A stretch of 64,000 bases of DNA from Solidesulfovibrio aerotolerans (GCF_009856865.1 NZ_WVUD01000001.1:124001-188000); one strand, 5' to 3'. Numbered from the stretch's first letter, positions 35,039 to 44,794 are shown. Numbers and translations: made by a program. The notes: generated from the sequence alone by a model not told the origin.

Positions 35039-37228
35039 ATGGCGTCACCCATCCGCGTGGCCGTTTCCGGCCAGCCCAACTGCGGCAAGTCCACGATGTT
35101 TAACGCCATAACCGGCGGCTCGGCCCGGGTGGGCAACTATCCCGGCATCACCGTGGATCGCCTGGAAGGCAGCTATCACGCCGGCGGCACCGACATCCGG
35201 CTGGTGGATCTGCCCGGCACCTATTCCCTGACCTCCTATTCCATGGAAGAGCTGGTGGCCCGAAACGTCATTTTGGACGAGCATCCCGACGTGGTCATCA
35301 ACATGATCGACGCCACCGCCCTGGAGCGCAGCCTGTATCTGGCCGTGCAGTTCATGGAGATCGGCGCGCCCATGGTTTTGGGCCTCAATATGATGGACGA
35401 AGTGCGGCGAAACGGGGTGACCCTTGACGTGGCCAAGCTTGGCAAGCTGCTTGGCGTGCCGGTCGTCCCCTGCGTTGCCCGGGTGGGCCAGGGCCGGGAG
35501 GCGCTCATGGCCGCCGTGGTCGAAACCTACAAACAGACCGGTGGCGTCTGGAAGCCCATCCGCCTGTCCTACGGCCCGGAACTCGATCCGGTCATCGCGC
35601 GCATGACCGAAGTCATCGAGGAGGCCGGATTTTTGACGGACCGCCGCGATCCCCGCTGGGTGGCGATTAAATATCTGGAAAGCGACGAGCAGGTCATGAC
35701 CGAGGGCCGGGCTGCCGCTGCCACTGTTGCCGACCGGCTGGAGGCCATTTGCCGGGAAGCCGAAGCACATACCCGCCAGCACAGCGCCGCAACCCCCGAC
35801 GCCGTCATTGCCGACTGGCGCTACGGTTTTATTCAAGGCGTGCTGCGCCAGGGGATCGTTACCGGTGGTGATGAACTGCGCCGCACCTTTTCCGATTCCC
35901 TCGACCGCATCGTCACCCACAAAATTCTTGGCCCGGTCATCATGCTGTCCGTGCTGTGGCTCATGTTTCAGGTGACCTTCTCTTTGGGGGCCTACCCGCA
36001 GGGCTGGGTCGAAGCCGGCTTTGCCTGGCTGGCGGAACTCGGCACGGCCACCATTCCCGAAGGCAATCTGCAATCCCTGGTCGTCTCGGGCATTATCGGC
36101 GGCGTGGGGGCGGTCATGGGGTTTACTCCGCTGATCTGCATCATGTTCGCCATGCTCGTTTTTCTGGAAGACCTCGGCTACATGGCCCGGGTGGCCTATA
36201 TGATGGACCGGGTGCTGCGCATCTTTGGCCTGCACGGCATGTCGGTCATGCCGCTGATCATGTCCGGCGGCATCCCCGGCGGCTGTGCCGTACCCGGCGT
36301 CATGAGCGCGCGCACCCTGCGCAGTCCCAAGGAGCGCCTGGCCACCATTCTCACCGCACCGTTTATGGTTTGCGGGGCCAAGACCACGGCCTATCTCATG
36401 CTGGTGGCCGCTTTTTTCCCGGAAAATCCCACCCAGGCCATGTTTTTCGTGGTCCTTTCCGCTTGGGGATTTGTCCTTATCGTGTCCCGGCTGTTGCGCT
36501 GGACGGTGGTCAAGGGCGAGTCCACCCCCTTTGTCATGGAAATTCCGCCGTACCGCCTGCCCACGTTTCGCGGCGTGGTCGACCACACCCTGGAGCGGGT
36601 CTGGCAGTATGTGAAAAAGGCCGGCACCGTGATCCTGGCCGTGTCCATCCTCATGTGGGCCGTTATGACCTATCCCAAGTTGCCCGAAGACACCGTGGCC
36701 GGGTTTGAAGCCCAGCGCCAGGAGGTGACGGCGAAGGTCGCGGCCGACAACCCCGCTGCCAGCGAAGCGGAACTGGCCGAGCTGACCAAGGAAGCCGCCA
36801 AGGGTGTTGACGACGACCAGAACGAAGCGGCCCTGCTCCATTCCGTCGGCGGCCGCATCAGCCAGTTCGTGCGACCGGTCACCGATCTGGCCGGCTTTCC
36901 CTGGCAGGCCAACGTGGCGCTGCTTGGCGCGTTTGCCGCCAAGGAAGTCTTTGTCTCCACCATGGCCACGGCCTATTCCATGGGCGAGGTGGACCCGGAA
37001 GACCCGGAGTCGCTCAGCCAGCGTCTGGCCGCCGACCCGGCCTGGAGCCTGCCGGCCATCTTAAGCGTCTTCGCCTTCATGCTGCTCTACACGCCCTGCA
37101 TGGTCACGGTGGTGGCCATTGCCAAAGAAACCAACTGGAAATGGGCCACCTTCTCGGTCTTTGGCTCCATGACCTTCGCCTTTGTGGTGGCCGTGGCCAT
37201 CTACCAGATCGCCGGGCTGTTTGCCTGA
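35039..37228 (+). CDS. feoB: Ferrous iron transporter FeoB
   Basis: 729 residues. The N-terminal G domain has G1 GQPNCGKST (about residue 10), G3 VDLPGTYSL and G4 LNMMDE, followed by the GDI helical domain and a polytopic membrane part with about eight helices, including the conserved GGIPGGCAVPGVMSARTL and TAPFMVCGAKTTAY gates. It imports Fe(II), the form available to an anaerobe. A hydrophilic insert (about residues 558-605, EAQRQEVTAKVAADNPAASE) sits between two late helices. GGAGG is inside the end of feoA, nine bases before the ATG, consistent with co-translation. Confidence 0.96.
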   Translation: MASPIRVAVSGQPNCGKSTMFNAITGGSARVGNYPGITVDRLEGSYHAGGTDIRLVDLPGTYSLTSYSMEELVARNVILDEHPDVVINMIDATALERSLYLAVQFMEIGAPMVLGLNMMDEVRRNGVTLDVAKLGKLLGVPVVPCVARVGQGREALMAAVVETYKQTGGVWKPIRLSYGPELDPVIARMTEVIEEAGFLTDRRDPRWVAIKYLESDEQVMTEGRAAAATVADRLEAICREAEAHTRQHSAATPDAVIADWRYGFIQGVLRQGIVTGGDELRRTFSDSLDRIVTHKILGPVIMLSVLWLMFQVTFSLGAYPQGWVEAGFAWLAELGTATIPEGNLQSLVVSGIIGGVGAVMGFTPLICIMFAMLVFLEDLGYMARVAYMMDRVLRIFGLHGMSVMPLIMSGGIPGGCAVPGVMSARTLRSPKERLATILTAPFMVCGAKTTAYLMLVAAFFPENPTQAMFFVVLSAWGFVLIVSRLLRWTVVKGESTPFVMEIPPYRLPTFRGVVDHTLERVWQYVKKAGTVILAVSILMWAVMTYPKLPEDTVAGFEAQRQEVTAKVAADNPAASEAELAELTKEAAKGVDDDQNEAALLHSVGGRISQFVRPVTDLAGFPWQANVALLGAFAAKEVFVSTMATAYSMGEVDPEDPESLSQRLAADPAWSLPAILSVFAFMLLYTPCMVTVVAIAKETNWKWATFSVFGSMTFAFVVAVAIYQIAGLFA

Positions 37229-37254
37229 CGCCAAATATCTGTATGCGCCACGCC

Positions 37255-37290
37255 AAAGCGCCCGGGGATTGCCGTCCCCGGGCGCTTTGA
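37255..37290 (+). terminator. Rho-independent terminator after feoB
   Basis: AAAGCGCCCGGGGA (37255-37268) pairs perfectly with TCCCCGGGCGCTTT (37275-37288), a 14-bp stem with a 6-nt loop, then GATTTT. Confidence 0.85.
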
Positions 37291-37446
37291 TTTTGGTGCG
37301 ACCGCTGCGGCAGCGGCCAAGAATCTCTGGAAAGTGCCGGGTGTTGCCGTCCTGTTCCCGGCTGCCGGTGCAACGGCGGTTCCCGGCCAAGCGCTTCTGT
37401 CGGCTGTCCCAGTCGTGAGCCGATAGAATTGCCAGCCACCGACGTT

Positions 37447-37536
37447 AACCCACTGAAAACTTTTCCCATCAAGGGGGTCCGGGGGGGATTATCCCCCCCG
37501 GCCGCCGGAGGCCTCTTCTGCCTTCTCTTCTCTCTA
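37447..37536 (+). repeat. Dispersed GC-hairpin repeat, copy 7
   Basis: CCCACTGAAAACTTTTCCCA, then AAGGGGGTCCGGGGGGGATT, ATCCCCCCCGGCCGCCGGAG and CTCTTCTGCCTTCTC. Almost identical to the copy at 19225-19341. It lies between the convergent feoB and purU genes and ends three bases from the purU stop. The remaining part of this 310-bp gap (37291-37446) shows nothing recognisable. Confidence 0.88.
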
Positions 37537-37538
37537 TC

Positions 37539-38396
37539 CTAGCGAAAAACAACCGTTTTATTGCCAAATACGATGACCCGGTCCTGGAGGTGCCAGGTCA
37601 CGGCCCGGGCCAGGACGGTGCGTTCCAGTTCGCTGCCCATGGCTTTGAGATCGGCCACGCTGTGGCGGTGGGTCACCCGCGCCGTGTCCTGTTCGATGAT
37701 GGGACCGGCATCGAGTTCGGCCGTGACGTAGTGGGCCGTGGCTCCAATCAGCTTGACGCCCTTTTCATGGGCCTGGCGGTAGGGATCGGCCCCGACAAAG
37801 GCCGGCAGAAAGGAGTGGTGGATATTGATGACGCGGGTGTCGTAGGGCGCAAGGAACTCTGCTGAAACCACCCGCATATAGCGGGCGAGGATCAGCAAAT
37901 CGACATCCGGGCCGAGCAGTTCGGTCATGCGGGCTTCGGCCTCGGCCATGCCGCCGTCGCCCACCGGCACGCAGTGATACGGCACGCCGAAACGCTCCAC
38001 GGCCTCGCGCGGCTCTTCGTGGTTGCCAAGGACCATGGTCAGTTCACAGGGCAGCTCCTGGCGGGTGTAGCGCCACAGCAGTTCCATCAGGCAGTGGTCG
38101 TGGCGCGAGACCAGAATGGCCGTGCGCTTGGGCTCGTCGGAATAGGACAGCCGCCAGTCCATGGCGAAGCGGTTGCCCACCACCTCGCCAAAGGCGGCTT
38201 CCAGGGCGCTGCGGGACACATCCATATAGGGCGTATAAAATTCCAGGCGCAGGAAAAACGTGCCGCCCTCGGGGTCGGTGGAGTGCTGGTCGAGGTCAAT
38301 GATGTTGGCCCCGTGGGTGTAGAGAAAGGTGGTGACAGCGGAAACAATGCCGGGGCGGTCCGGGCAGGTGATGCGCAGGCGGGCGGTTGCAGCCAT
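37539..38396 (-). CDS. purU: Formyltetrahydrofolate deformylase
   Basis: 285 residues. An N-terminal ACT domain (LRITCPDRPGIVSAVTTFLY) is followed by a formyltransferase fold with the catalytic INIHHSFLPAFVGADPY (about residues 190-206) and GATAHYVTAELDAGPIIEQ, giving the Asn-His-Asp triad. It hydrolyses 10-formyl-THF to formate and THF, balancing one-carbon pools. The gene is divergent from alanine dehydrogenase across 231 bp, and its 3' end abuts a dispersed repeat. Confidence 0.95.
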   Translation of the reverse strand: MAATARLRITCPDRPGIVSAVTTFLYTHGANIIDLDQHSTDPEGGTFFLRLEFYTPYMDVSRSALEAAFGEVVGNRFAMDWRLSYSDEPKRTAILVSRHDHCLMELLWRYTRQELPCELTMVLGNHEEPREAVERFGVPYHCVPVGDGGMAEAEARMTELLGPDVDLLILARYMRVVSAEFLAPYDTRVINIHHSFLPAFVGADPYRQAHEKGVKLIGATAHYVTAELDAGPIIEQDTARVTHRHSVADLKAMGSELERTVLARAVTWHLQDRVIVFGNKTVVFR

Positions 38397-38498
38397 GGAA
38401 TTTGGTCCTTTTGCAGCGTTTGTCCGGAGAAAACCGGGAAAAAGCCCTTACCGCAGAACGGTTGCGGACGCCAGTCGGGTGTTGCCAAATATTATTCG

Positions 38499-38534
38499 GA
38501 CAATATTGTCAAAATCCGCAAATTATTTTATGGA
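38499..38534 (+). promoter_or_regulatory. Candidate operator/promoter upstream of ald
   Basis: GACAATATTGTC (38499-38510) is a perfect 12-bp palindrome. TTGTCA at 38506-38511 and TATGGA at 38529-38534 with 17 bp between could be the -35 and -10, so the palindrome would overlap the -35. An Lrp-type or other regulator of alanine catabolism is an inference only. Confidence 0.4.
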
Positions 38535-38627
38535 TTGGCCGCCTGACCGAGCGCGCCCGTGTTGCAAGCGCGTTCGGGCCGAAGCGAGCAGTAAAACGAG
38601 CAAAACCCCATACCGTGAGGCACCGCC

Positions 38628-39734
38628 ATGATCATCGGAATTCCAAAAGAAATCAAAACGCTGGAAAATCGAGTGTCCATGACTCCCGGAGCCGTGGAAA
38701 CGCTGGTCCGCCGGGGCCATACCGTGCTGGTGGAGGCCGCAGCCGGCCAGGGTTCGGGCCTGCCCGATGCCCAGTACGCAGCGGCCGGGGCCAAAATTGT
38801 TGGGGCCGCCGAGGCCTGGGGCGCGGACATGGTCATCAAGGTCAAAGAGCCCATTGCCTGCGAGTACCAGTATCTGCGTAAAGGCCTGCTGCTTTTCACC
38901 TATCTCCATCTGGCCGCCGACCGGGCGCTGACGGATGCCTTGCTGGCCTCCGGGGTCACGGGCGTGGCCTATGAAACGGTGCAGATGCCCGATGGCGCGC
39001 TGCCGCTTTTGATTCCCATGAGCGAAGTGGCCGGCCGCATGGCCCCGCAGGTGGGGGCCCATGCCCTGGAAAAATCCCAGGGCGGACGCGGCGTGCTGCT
39101 CGGCGGCGTGCCCGGCGTGCCCCAGGCCTCGGTGGTGGTTGTCGGGGCCGGCGTGGTCGGTTCCAACGCGGCCAAGATCGCCGTGGGCATGGGTGCCCAG
39201 GTGACGGTCCTGGACGTCAACCATGCCCGGCTCCAGTATCTCGACGACATCTACCAGGGCCGCATCGTCACCTCGGCCAGCAACGAGGCCAATATCCGCA
39301 AGGCCGTCACCTATGCCGATCTGGTCATCGGCGCAGTGCTCATCCCCGGTGCCAAGGCCCCGCATCTGGTCACCCGGGACATGCTGCCCACCATGAAGGA
39401 AGGCTCGGTCATCGTGGACGTGGCCGTGGACCAGGGCGGCTGCGTGGAGACGATCAAGGCCACCACTCATGCCGACCCGACCTACGTCATCGACGGCGTG
39501 GTGCATTACGGCGTGGCCAACATGCCGGGGGCTGTGCCGCGCACCTCCACCTATGCCCTGTGCAACCAGACCCTGCCCTATGCCCTTAAGCTTGCGGCCA
39601 AAGGGTTGGGTGCGTTGCGCGAAGACGCCTCCCTGGCGGCGGGGCTTAATACCATCGACGGCAAGTTGACCTATGCCGGCGTGGCCGAGGCGTTCGGCCT
39701 CGATCTGACGCCGTGCTCGGCTGTTTTGGCGTAA
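38628..39734 (+). CDS. ald: Alanine dehydrogenase
   Basis: 368 residues, the family length. N-terminal [19 protein letters not shown] and KVKEP hold the Arg15 and Lys (about 75) substrate residues, His (about 95) is in FTYLHLAAD, the Rossmann motif is [16 protein letters not shown] (about 170), and the catalytic Asp region is [13 protein letters not shown]. It interconverts L-alanine and pyruvate plus ammonium with NAD. The liv amino-acid uptake operon follows downstream, so alanine use and uptake may be linked in this locus. Confidence 0.96.
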   Translation: MIIGIPKEIKTLENRVSMTPGAVETLVRRGHTVLVEAAAGQGSGLPDAQYAAAGAKIVGAAEAWGADMVIKVKEPIACEYQYLRKGLLLFTYLHLAADRALTDALLASGVTGVAYETVQMPDGALPLLIPMSEVAGRMAPQVGAHALEKSQGGRGVLLGGVPGVPQASVVVVGAGVVGSNAAKIAVGMGAQVTVLDVNHARLQYLDDIYQGRIVTSASNEANIRKAVTYADLVIGAVLIPGAKAPHLVTRDMLPTMKEGSVIVDVAVDQGGCVETIKATTHADPTYVIDGVVHYGVANMPGAVPRTSTYALCNQTLPYALKLAAKGLGALREDASLAAGLNTIDGKLTYAGVAEAFGLDLTPCSAVLA

Positions 39735-39759
39735 ATAGCCAATGGTTTTGGGGGTCGGT

Positions 39760-39777
39760 CCAGGGGCCGGCCCCTGG
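39760..39777 (+). terminator. GC palindrome after ald
   Basis: CCAGGGGCC directly abuts GGCCCCTGG, a perfect 18-bp palindrome 25 bp after the ald stop, flanked by AATAGCC ... GGGCTATT arms (39734-39792). There is no T-run in the plus direction apart from ATTTC, so termination strength is uncertain. Confidence 0.5.
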
Positions 39778-39913
39778 GGCGGGTTGGGCTATTTCACAAA
39801 AATGTTGCCTAACCTCGCGCGGGGGATTCCCTTCGAGGCCAAGTTCATGTATTGGCAAAGCACTTGGAACCACACGGTAAGTACCTGAAATTGACTACAA
39901 ACAGGAGGCGTGC

Positions 39914-41080
39914 ATGAAAAGGTCTTGGCTCATTGCCCTTTTTTGCGTTCTTGGGCTGGCAACGCCGGCTCTGGCGGCCGACACCATCAAACTGGGCTTT
40001 AACATCCCGCTGACCGGCGACATCCCGGATGTGGGCGAGTCCTCGAAGAATGCCGCCGAGATGCTCAAGAAAAAGATCAACGATGCCGGCGGACTCAAAG
40101 TCGGCGACAAGAGCTACAAAGTCGAATTCATCTACGAGGACAACGAGTCCAAGGCGGAATCCGCCCTGTCTGCCGCGCGCAAGCTCATCACCCAGGATAA
40201 CGTCCTGGGCATGGTCGGTCCCCAGTCCAGCAAGCAGGCCGTGCCCGCTGGCGAAGCCGCCAATGAGTTAAAGACCCCCATGATGGCCCCCTGGTCCACC
40301 AACCCCAACACCACCAAGGAACGCCCCTTCGTGTTCCGCGGCTGCTTCCTCGACACCTTCCAGGGCCCCACGGCCGCCAAGTTCGCCTCCGAGGAATTCA
40401 AGGCCAAAAAGGCCGCCGTCCTGTACGACATCGCTTCCGATTATCCCAAGGGACTGGCCGAAGACTTCAAGGCCGGCTTTGAAAAGATCAACGGCCCCGG
40501 TTCCGTGGTGGCCTTTGAGACCTTTACCACCAAAGACGTGGACTTCTCGGCCCAGCTGACCAACATCGCCAAGTCCGGTGCCGATGTTTTGTTTGTGCCC
40601 CAGTATTATAATGAAGTGCCGCTGATCGTGAAGCAGGCCAAGTCCATGGGCTTTAACAAGCCCGTGCTGGGCAGCGACTCCTGGGGTTCCGGCGATCTGA
40701 TGGGCCTTTGCGGCGACGACTGCAAGGGCAATTTCTTCGTCACCCACTACGCCGCCGCCGGTGCCAAGGGCGCGACCAAGGATTTCATCGACGCCTACAC
40801 CGCCCAGTACAAAAAGACCCCCGACGACGTGGCCGCCCTGACCTGGGACAGCGCCAACCTGATGCTCGCCGCTGTCCAGTCCATGGGCGCGCTCTCCGGC
40901 GACATGGCCAAAGACCGCGAGGCCCTCATGAAGGCCATGGCCGGCATCAAGAAGTTTGAAGGCATCACCGGCGACATGTCCTATCCGGCTTCCGGCCCCC
41001 ACGATCCCATCAAGTGCGCCGTGATCGTTAAAATCGACGACGCCGGCAAGTTCGGTTTCTACAAGTCCGTGTGCCCGTAA
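39914..41080 (+). CDS. livK: Branched-chain amino-acid ABC transporter substrate-binding protein
   Basis: 388 residues. A signal peptide (MKRSWLIALFCVLGLATPALA, cut after residue 21) precedes a type I periplasmic binding fold with IKLGFNIPLTGDIPDVGES, the hinge segment LGMVGPQSSKQAVPAGE and DFSAQLTNIAKSGADVLFVP. It captures leucine/isoleucine/valine or related amino acids in the periplasm. AGGAGG precedes the ATG. First gene of the livKHMGF operon; a hairpin between it and livH could lift its level over the membrane subunits. Confidence 0.93.
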   Translation: MKRSWLIALFCVLGLATPALAADTIKLGFNIPLTGDIPDVGESSKNAAEMLKKKINDAGGLKVGDKSYKVEFIYEDNESKAESALSAARKLITQDNVLGMVGPQSSKQAVPAGEAANELKTPMMAPWSTNPNTTKERPFVFRGCFLDTFQGPTAAKFASEEFKAKKAAVLYDIASDYPKGLAEDFKAGFEKINGPGSVVAFETFTTKDVDFSAQLTNIAKSGADVLFVPQYYNEVPLIVKQAKSMGFNKPVLGSDSWGSGDLMGLCGDDCKGNFFVTHYAAAGAKGATKDFIDAYTAQYKKTPDDVAALTWDSANLMLAAVQSMGALSGDMAKDREALMKAMAGIKKFEGITGDMSYPASGPHDPIKCAVIVKIDDAGKFGFYKSVCP

Positions 41081-41103
41081 GCCATCGGGCCTGATCCTGA
41101 GAA

Positions 41104-41138
41104 GCGTGCGGTCCGGGGATACTCCCCGGGCCGCACGC
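41104..41138 (+). terminator. Intra-operon hairpin between livK and livH
   Basis: GCGTGCGG-T-CCGGGG (41104-41118) pairs with CCCCGG-G-CCGCACGC (41124-41138) around ATACT, with one T/G bulge pair. No T-run follows, so it probably protects the livK mRNA 3' end or partly attenuates readthrough. Confidence 0.6.
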
Positions 41139-41168
41139 CCCCAACGTTGCGCTCAAAGGGGGTCCGCG

Positions 41169-42092
41169 TTGCTGCAGAGTTTCTTGCAAAACATCTTAAA
41201 CGCCCTGCAATGGGGGAGCTTTTACTCCCTTATCGCTCTTGGCTACTGCCTGGTCTACGGCGTTTTGTTACTGATCAACTTCGCCCACGGCGACATCTTC
41301 ATGGTCGGGGCCTATATCGCCTTTTTCGTCAGCATGGTGCTTTTAGGCAAGTACGGTGCCATGGCCGGCCTGCCGGGCTGGCTGGTGCTGACCCTGGCCG
41401 TGCCGCTGACCATGATCCTCACCGCCGTGGTCGGCGTGACCCTTGAGCGCATTGCCTACCGCCCGCTTCGCCGCAAGGGCGTCAACCGCCTCTACGTCGT
41501 CATTACGGCGCTCATGTGCGGTTTGATCCTCGAAAACGGCAATCTGGCCCTGCTCGGTGCCAGCCGCAAAAGTTTTCCCACCCTGATCCCGGTCCAGGTC
41601 TATACCTTTTTCGGCATCACCGTGACCAACATCAAGCTCATGGTCATTGGTGTGGCCTTTCTGTCCTTCCTGCTGCTCCATTTCATCGTCACCCGGACCA
41701 AGATCGGCATGGCCATGCGGGCCATTTCCTACGACCGCTTCGCCGTGCCGCTCATGGGCATCCCGGCGGACACGATCATTGTTTTCACCTTTGTCCTGGG
41801 TTCGGGTTTCGCCGGACTGGCCGGGCTTTTTTTCGCCATGACCTATCCGGTCATTGATCCCTACATGGGCGCACTGATCGGCTGGAAGGCCTTTATCGCG
41901 GCCGTGGTCGGTGGCATCGGCTCCATTCCCGGGGCCTTTGCCGGTGGTTTTTTACTGGGATTTGTGGAGATTATGGTGGTGGCCTTTTTCCCGTCCACCT
42001 TCCGCGATCTGATCGCCTTCTCCATTTTGCTGCTCATCCTGTCCATCCGCCCCACAGGCCTTTTCGGCGTGGCCCGGCGGACAAAAATTTAA
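41169..42092 (+). CDS. livH: Branched-chain amino-acid ABC transporter permease LivH
   Basis: 307 residues with about eight membrane helices. It begins LLQSFLQNILNALQWGSFYS, the normal LivH opening, and has the GYCLVYGVLLLINFAHGDIF and EAA-like GWKAFIAAVVGGIGSIPGAF segments. I set the start at the TTG at 41169, five bases after AAAGGGGG; the ATG at 41106 would place the start inside the intercistronic hairpin. livM follows 21 bp downstream. Confidence 0.93.
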   Translation: MLQSFLQNILNALQWGSFYSLIALGYCLVYGVLLLINFAHGDIFMVGAYIAFFVSMVLLGKYGAMAGLPGWLVLTLAVPLTMILTAVVGVTLERIAYRPLRRKGVNRLYVVITALMCGLILENGNLALLGASRKSFPTLIPVQVYTFFGITVTNIKLMVIGVAFLSFLLLHFIVTRTKIGMAMRAISYDRFAVPLMGIPADTIIVFTFVLGSGFAGLAGLFFAMTYPVIDPYMGALIGWKAFIAAVVGGIGSIPGAFAGGFLLGFVEIMVVAFFPSTFRDLIAFSILLLILSIRPTGLFGVARRTKI

Positions 42093-42113
42093 GGCCAGAC
42101 AGGGGGATATCGC

Positions 42114-43193
42114 ATGAAGCGCCTGACTGTTCCCGCCCTGCTGGCCGCCATTTTCGCGGTGCTTTTATGGGCCACCATGACGGGTGTCTTAAACGCCTAC
42201 TGGCAGTCCGTCATCATGTTCATGGGTGTTAACGTCATCCTGGCCACGAGCCTCAATATCATCAACGGCAACATGGGCGAGTTCTCCTGCGGCCACGCCG
42301 GCTTCATGGCCGTCGGGGCCTATGTGTCCTCGCTGCTTTCTGTGGCGCTGTTCGCCAAAAGCGCGGTGTTCGGCGACCCGCTCCTCTCGCCGGATCTGGC
42401 CGTATGGCTTTTCCCGCTGGTCCTTTTGGCCGGCTCCCTGGCCGCCTCGGTGGTGGGCCTGCTGGTCGCCATCCCGTCCTTTAAAACCCGGGGCGACTAT
42501 CTGGCCATCATCACCATTGCCGCCAGCTATATCGTCAAATCCACCATCGAAAACATCGGTGTGATTGGCGGGGCCAGAGGCTTTATGGGCATGACCGGGG
42601 TCATGAACGCCATGAACGACACGGCCAAGCTGCCCTGGATTTTGATTTGGGTGTTTCTGGGCACGGTCTTTTCCGTGTGCGTCATCCGCCGCTTCATCTA
42701 TTCGACCTTTGGCAAGGGCGTGGACGCCATCTGCCAGGACGAGATTGCGGCCGAAATCATGAGCGTGAATACCGACCGGGTCAAACTGGTGGCCTTTATG
42801 GTGTCGTGCGGGTTGGCCGGTCTGGCCGGGGGGCTGTTTGCCCACATTCTCGGCTACGTCAATCCGGGCACCTTCACCATCTTAAAATCCACCGAGATCA
42901 TGGTCATGGTCTATCTTGGCGGCATGGGTTCGCTGTCCGGCTCGGTGCTGGCGGCCATCCTCATGACGCTGCTCATTGAATACCTGCGCGACGCGTTCGG
43001 CTTTATCAACACCTTTTTGCACTACATTTCCGTCATCCCCGATTCCTACGAGGTGACGCAAGTCTGGAAGTGGGTGCTTATTCCGCTGCTGCTGGTCCTT
43101 TTGATGCAGTTTCGCCCCGAAGGTATCATGGGACGCCGCGAACTGGCCGACGTGTTCCCGGGGCTTCGTAAATTCTACAAGTTCAAGGGGTAG
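42114..43193 (+). CDS. livM: Branched-chain amino-acid ABC transporter permease LivM
   Basis: 359 residues with about ten hydrophobic helices. LATSLNIINGNMGEFSCGHA, AIPSFKTRGDYLAIITIAAS and LGGMGSLSGSVLAAILMTLL are LivM hallmarks. The C-terminal tail RPEGIMGRRELADVFPG is cytoplasmic. It pairs with LivH to form the channel. GGGG precedes its ATG, and livG starts three bases after the stop. Confidence 0.94.
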   Translation: MKRLTVPALLAAIFAVLLWATMTGVLNAYWQSVIMFMGVNVILATSLNIINGNMGEFSCGHAGFMAVGAYVSSLLSVALFAKSAVFGDPLLSPDLAVWLFPLVLLAGSLAASVVGLLVAIPSFKTRGDYLAIITIAASYIVKSTIENIGVIGGARGFMGMTGVMNAMNDTAKLPWILIWVFLGTVFSVCVIRRFIYSTFGKGVDAICQDEIAAEIMSVNTDRVKLVAFMVSCGLAGLAGGLFAHILGYVNPGTFTILKSTEIMVMVYLGGMGSLSGSVLAAILMTLLIEYLRDAFGFINTFLHYISVIPDSYEVTQVWKWVLIPLLLVLLMQFRPEGIMGRRELADVFPGLRKFYKFKG

Positions 43194-43196
43194 GCC

Positions 43197-43963
43197 GTGG
43201 CGCTTTTGGACGTAAAGGAAATGACCCAGTACTTCGGCGGGCTGTGCGCCGTGTCGGAGTTCTCCGTGTCCCTGGAGCCGGGCCAGATGGTGGCCCTGAT
43301 CGGTCCCAACGGCGCGGGCAAGACCACGGTATTCAACCTCATCAGCGGCTTTTACAAACCCACCCGCGGCGACATCCTTTTTAAAGGGGAGTCCATCAAG
43401 GGCTTGAAACCGCATCAGGTGACCGGGCGCGGCATTGCGCGCACCTTCCAAAACATCCGGCTGTGGTTCGAAATGACGGTGCTGGACAACATCCGCATCG
43501 CCCAGCACCACGCCCTGGGCTATGGGCTGTGGGACTGCTTTTTGCGCACGCCGCGCTACATGCAAAGCGAGCGGGCCATCGAGGACCACGCCATGGACGT
43601 GCTGACCCGCCTGGGACTGCGCGAGGTGGCCCATGAATATCCCAAGAACCTGCCCTACGGTGTGCAGCGGATGGTGGAGATCGCCCGGGCCTTGTCCATC
43701 CGGCCGGCGCTGCTCATGCTCGACGAGCCGGCCGCTGGCCTGAATTCGTCGGACGTGGAGGGGCTTATCAAGCTCATCGGCGACATCCACAAGGACTTTG
43801 GCCTCACCGTCTGGATGATCGAACACCAGATGGACGTGGTCATGACGCTGTGTTCGTGGATCAAGGTCATCGATTTCGGGGCCACCATTGCCGAGGGAGG
43901 GCCTGCGGCCATCCAGAACAGCCCCGAGGTCATCAAAGCCTACCTGGGAGACGATACAATCTG

Positions 43964-43964
<1 letters not shown>
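43197..43964 (+). CDS. livG: Branched-chain amino-acid ABC transporter ATP-binding protein LivG
   Basis: 255 residues. Walker A GPNGAGKTT (about residue 37), signature-like LPYGVQRMVEIARAL (variant of LSGGQQQ, usual for LivG) and Walker B ALLMLDEPAAGLN. The GTG start at 43197 is three bases after the livM stop. It energises uptake together with LivF. Confidence 0.95.
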
Positions 43965-44692
<728 letters not shown>

Positions 44693-44740
44693 CGCGCCCT
44701 GGATTATGAAAATCCTCGGGTTTTGAAAGCCCCGAGGTAT

Positions 44741-44794
44741 GGAAACACCAAACCGCCGGCCGGGAGTCTTCCCGGCCGGCGGTTTGGTGTTTCC
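44741..44794 (+). terminator. Very long perfect hairpin after livF
   Basis: Positions 44741-44765 pair perfectly with 44770-44794 (25 bp) around a GTCT loop. It is much longer than usual intrinsic terminators and reads the same on both strands. A smaller CCTCGGG...CCCGAGG hairpin (44715-44737) precedes it. No T-run follows, so it may be an mRNA 3'-end stabiliser or a bidirectional stop. Confidence 0.75.

Noticed and set aside
39851-39870. Sigma54-like TTGGCAAAGCACTTGG upstream of livK
   Set aside because: The -24 half is good but the -12 half reads GG instead of GC at N10, so the invariant position is lost.
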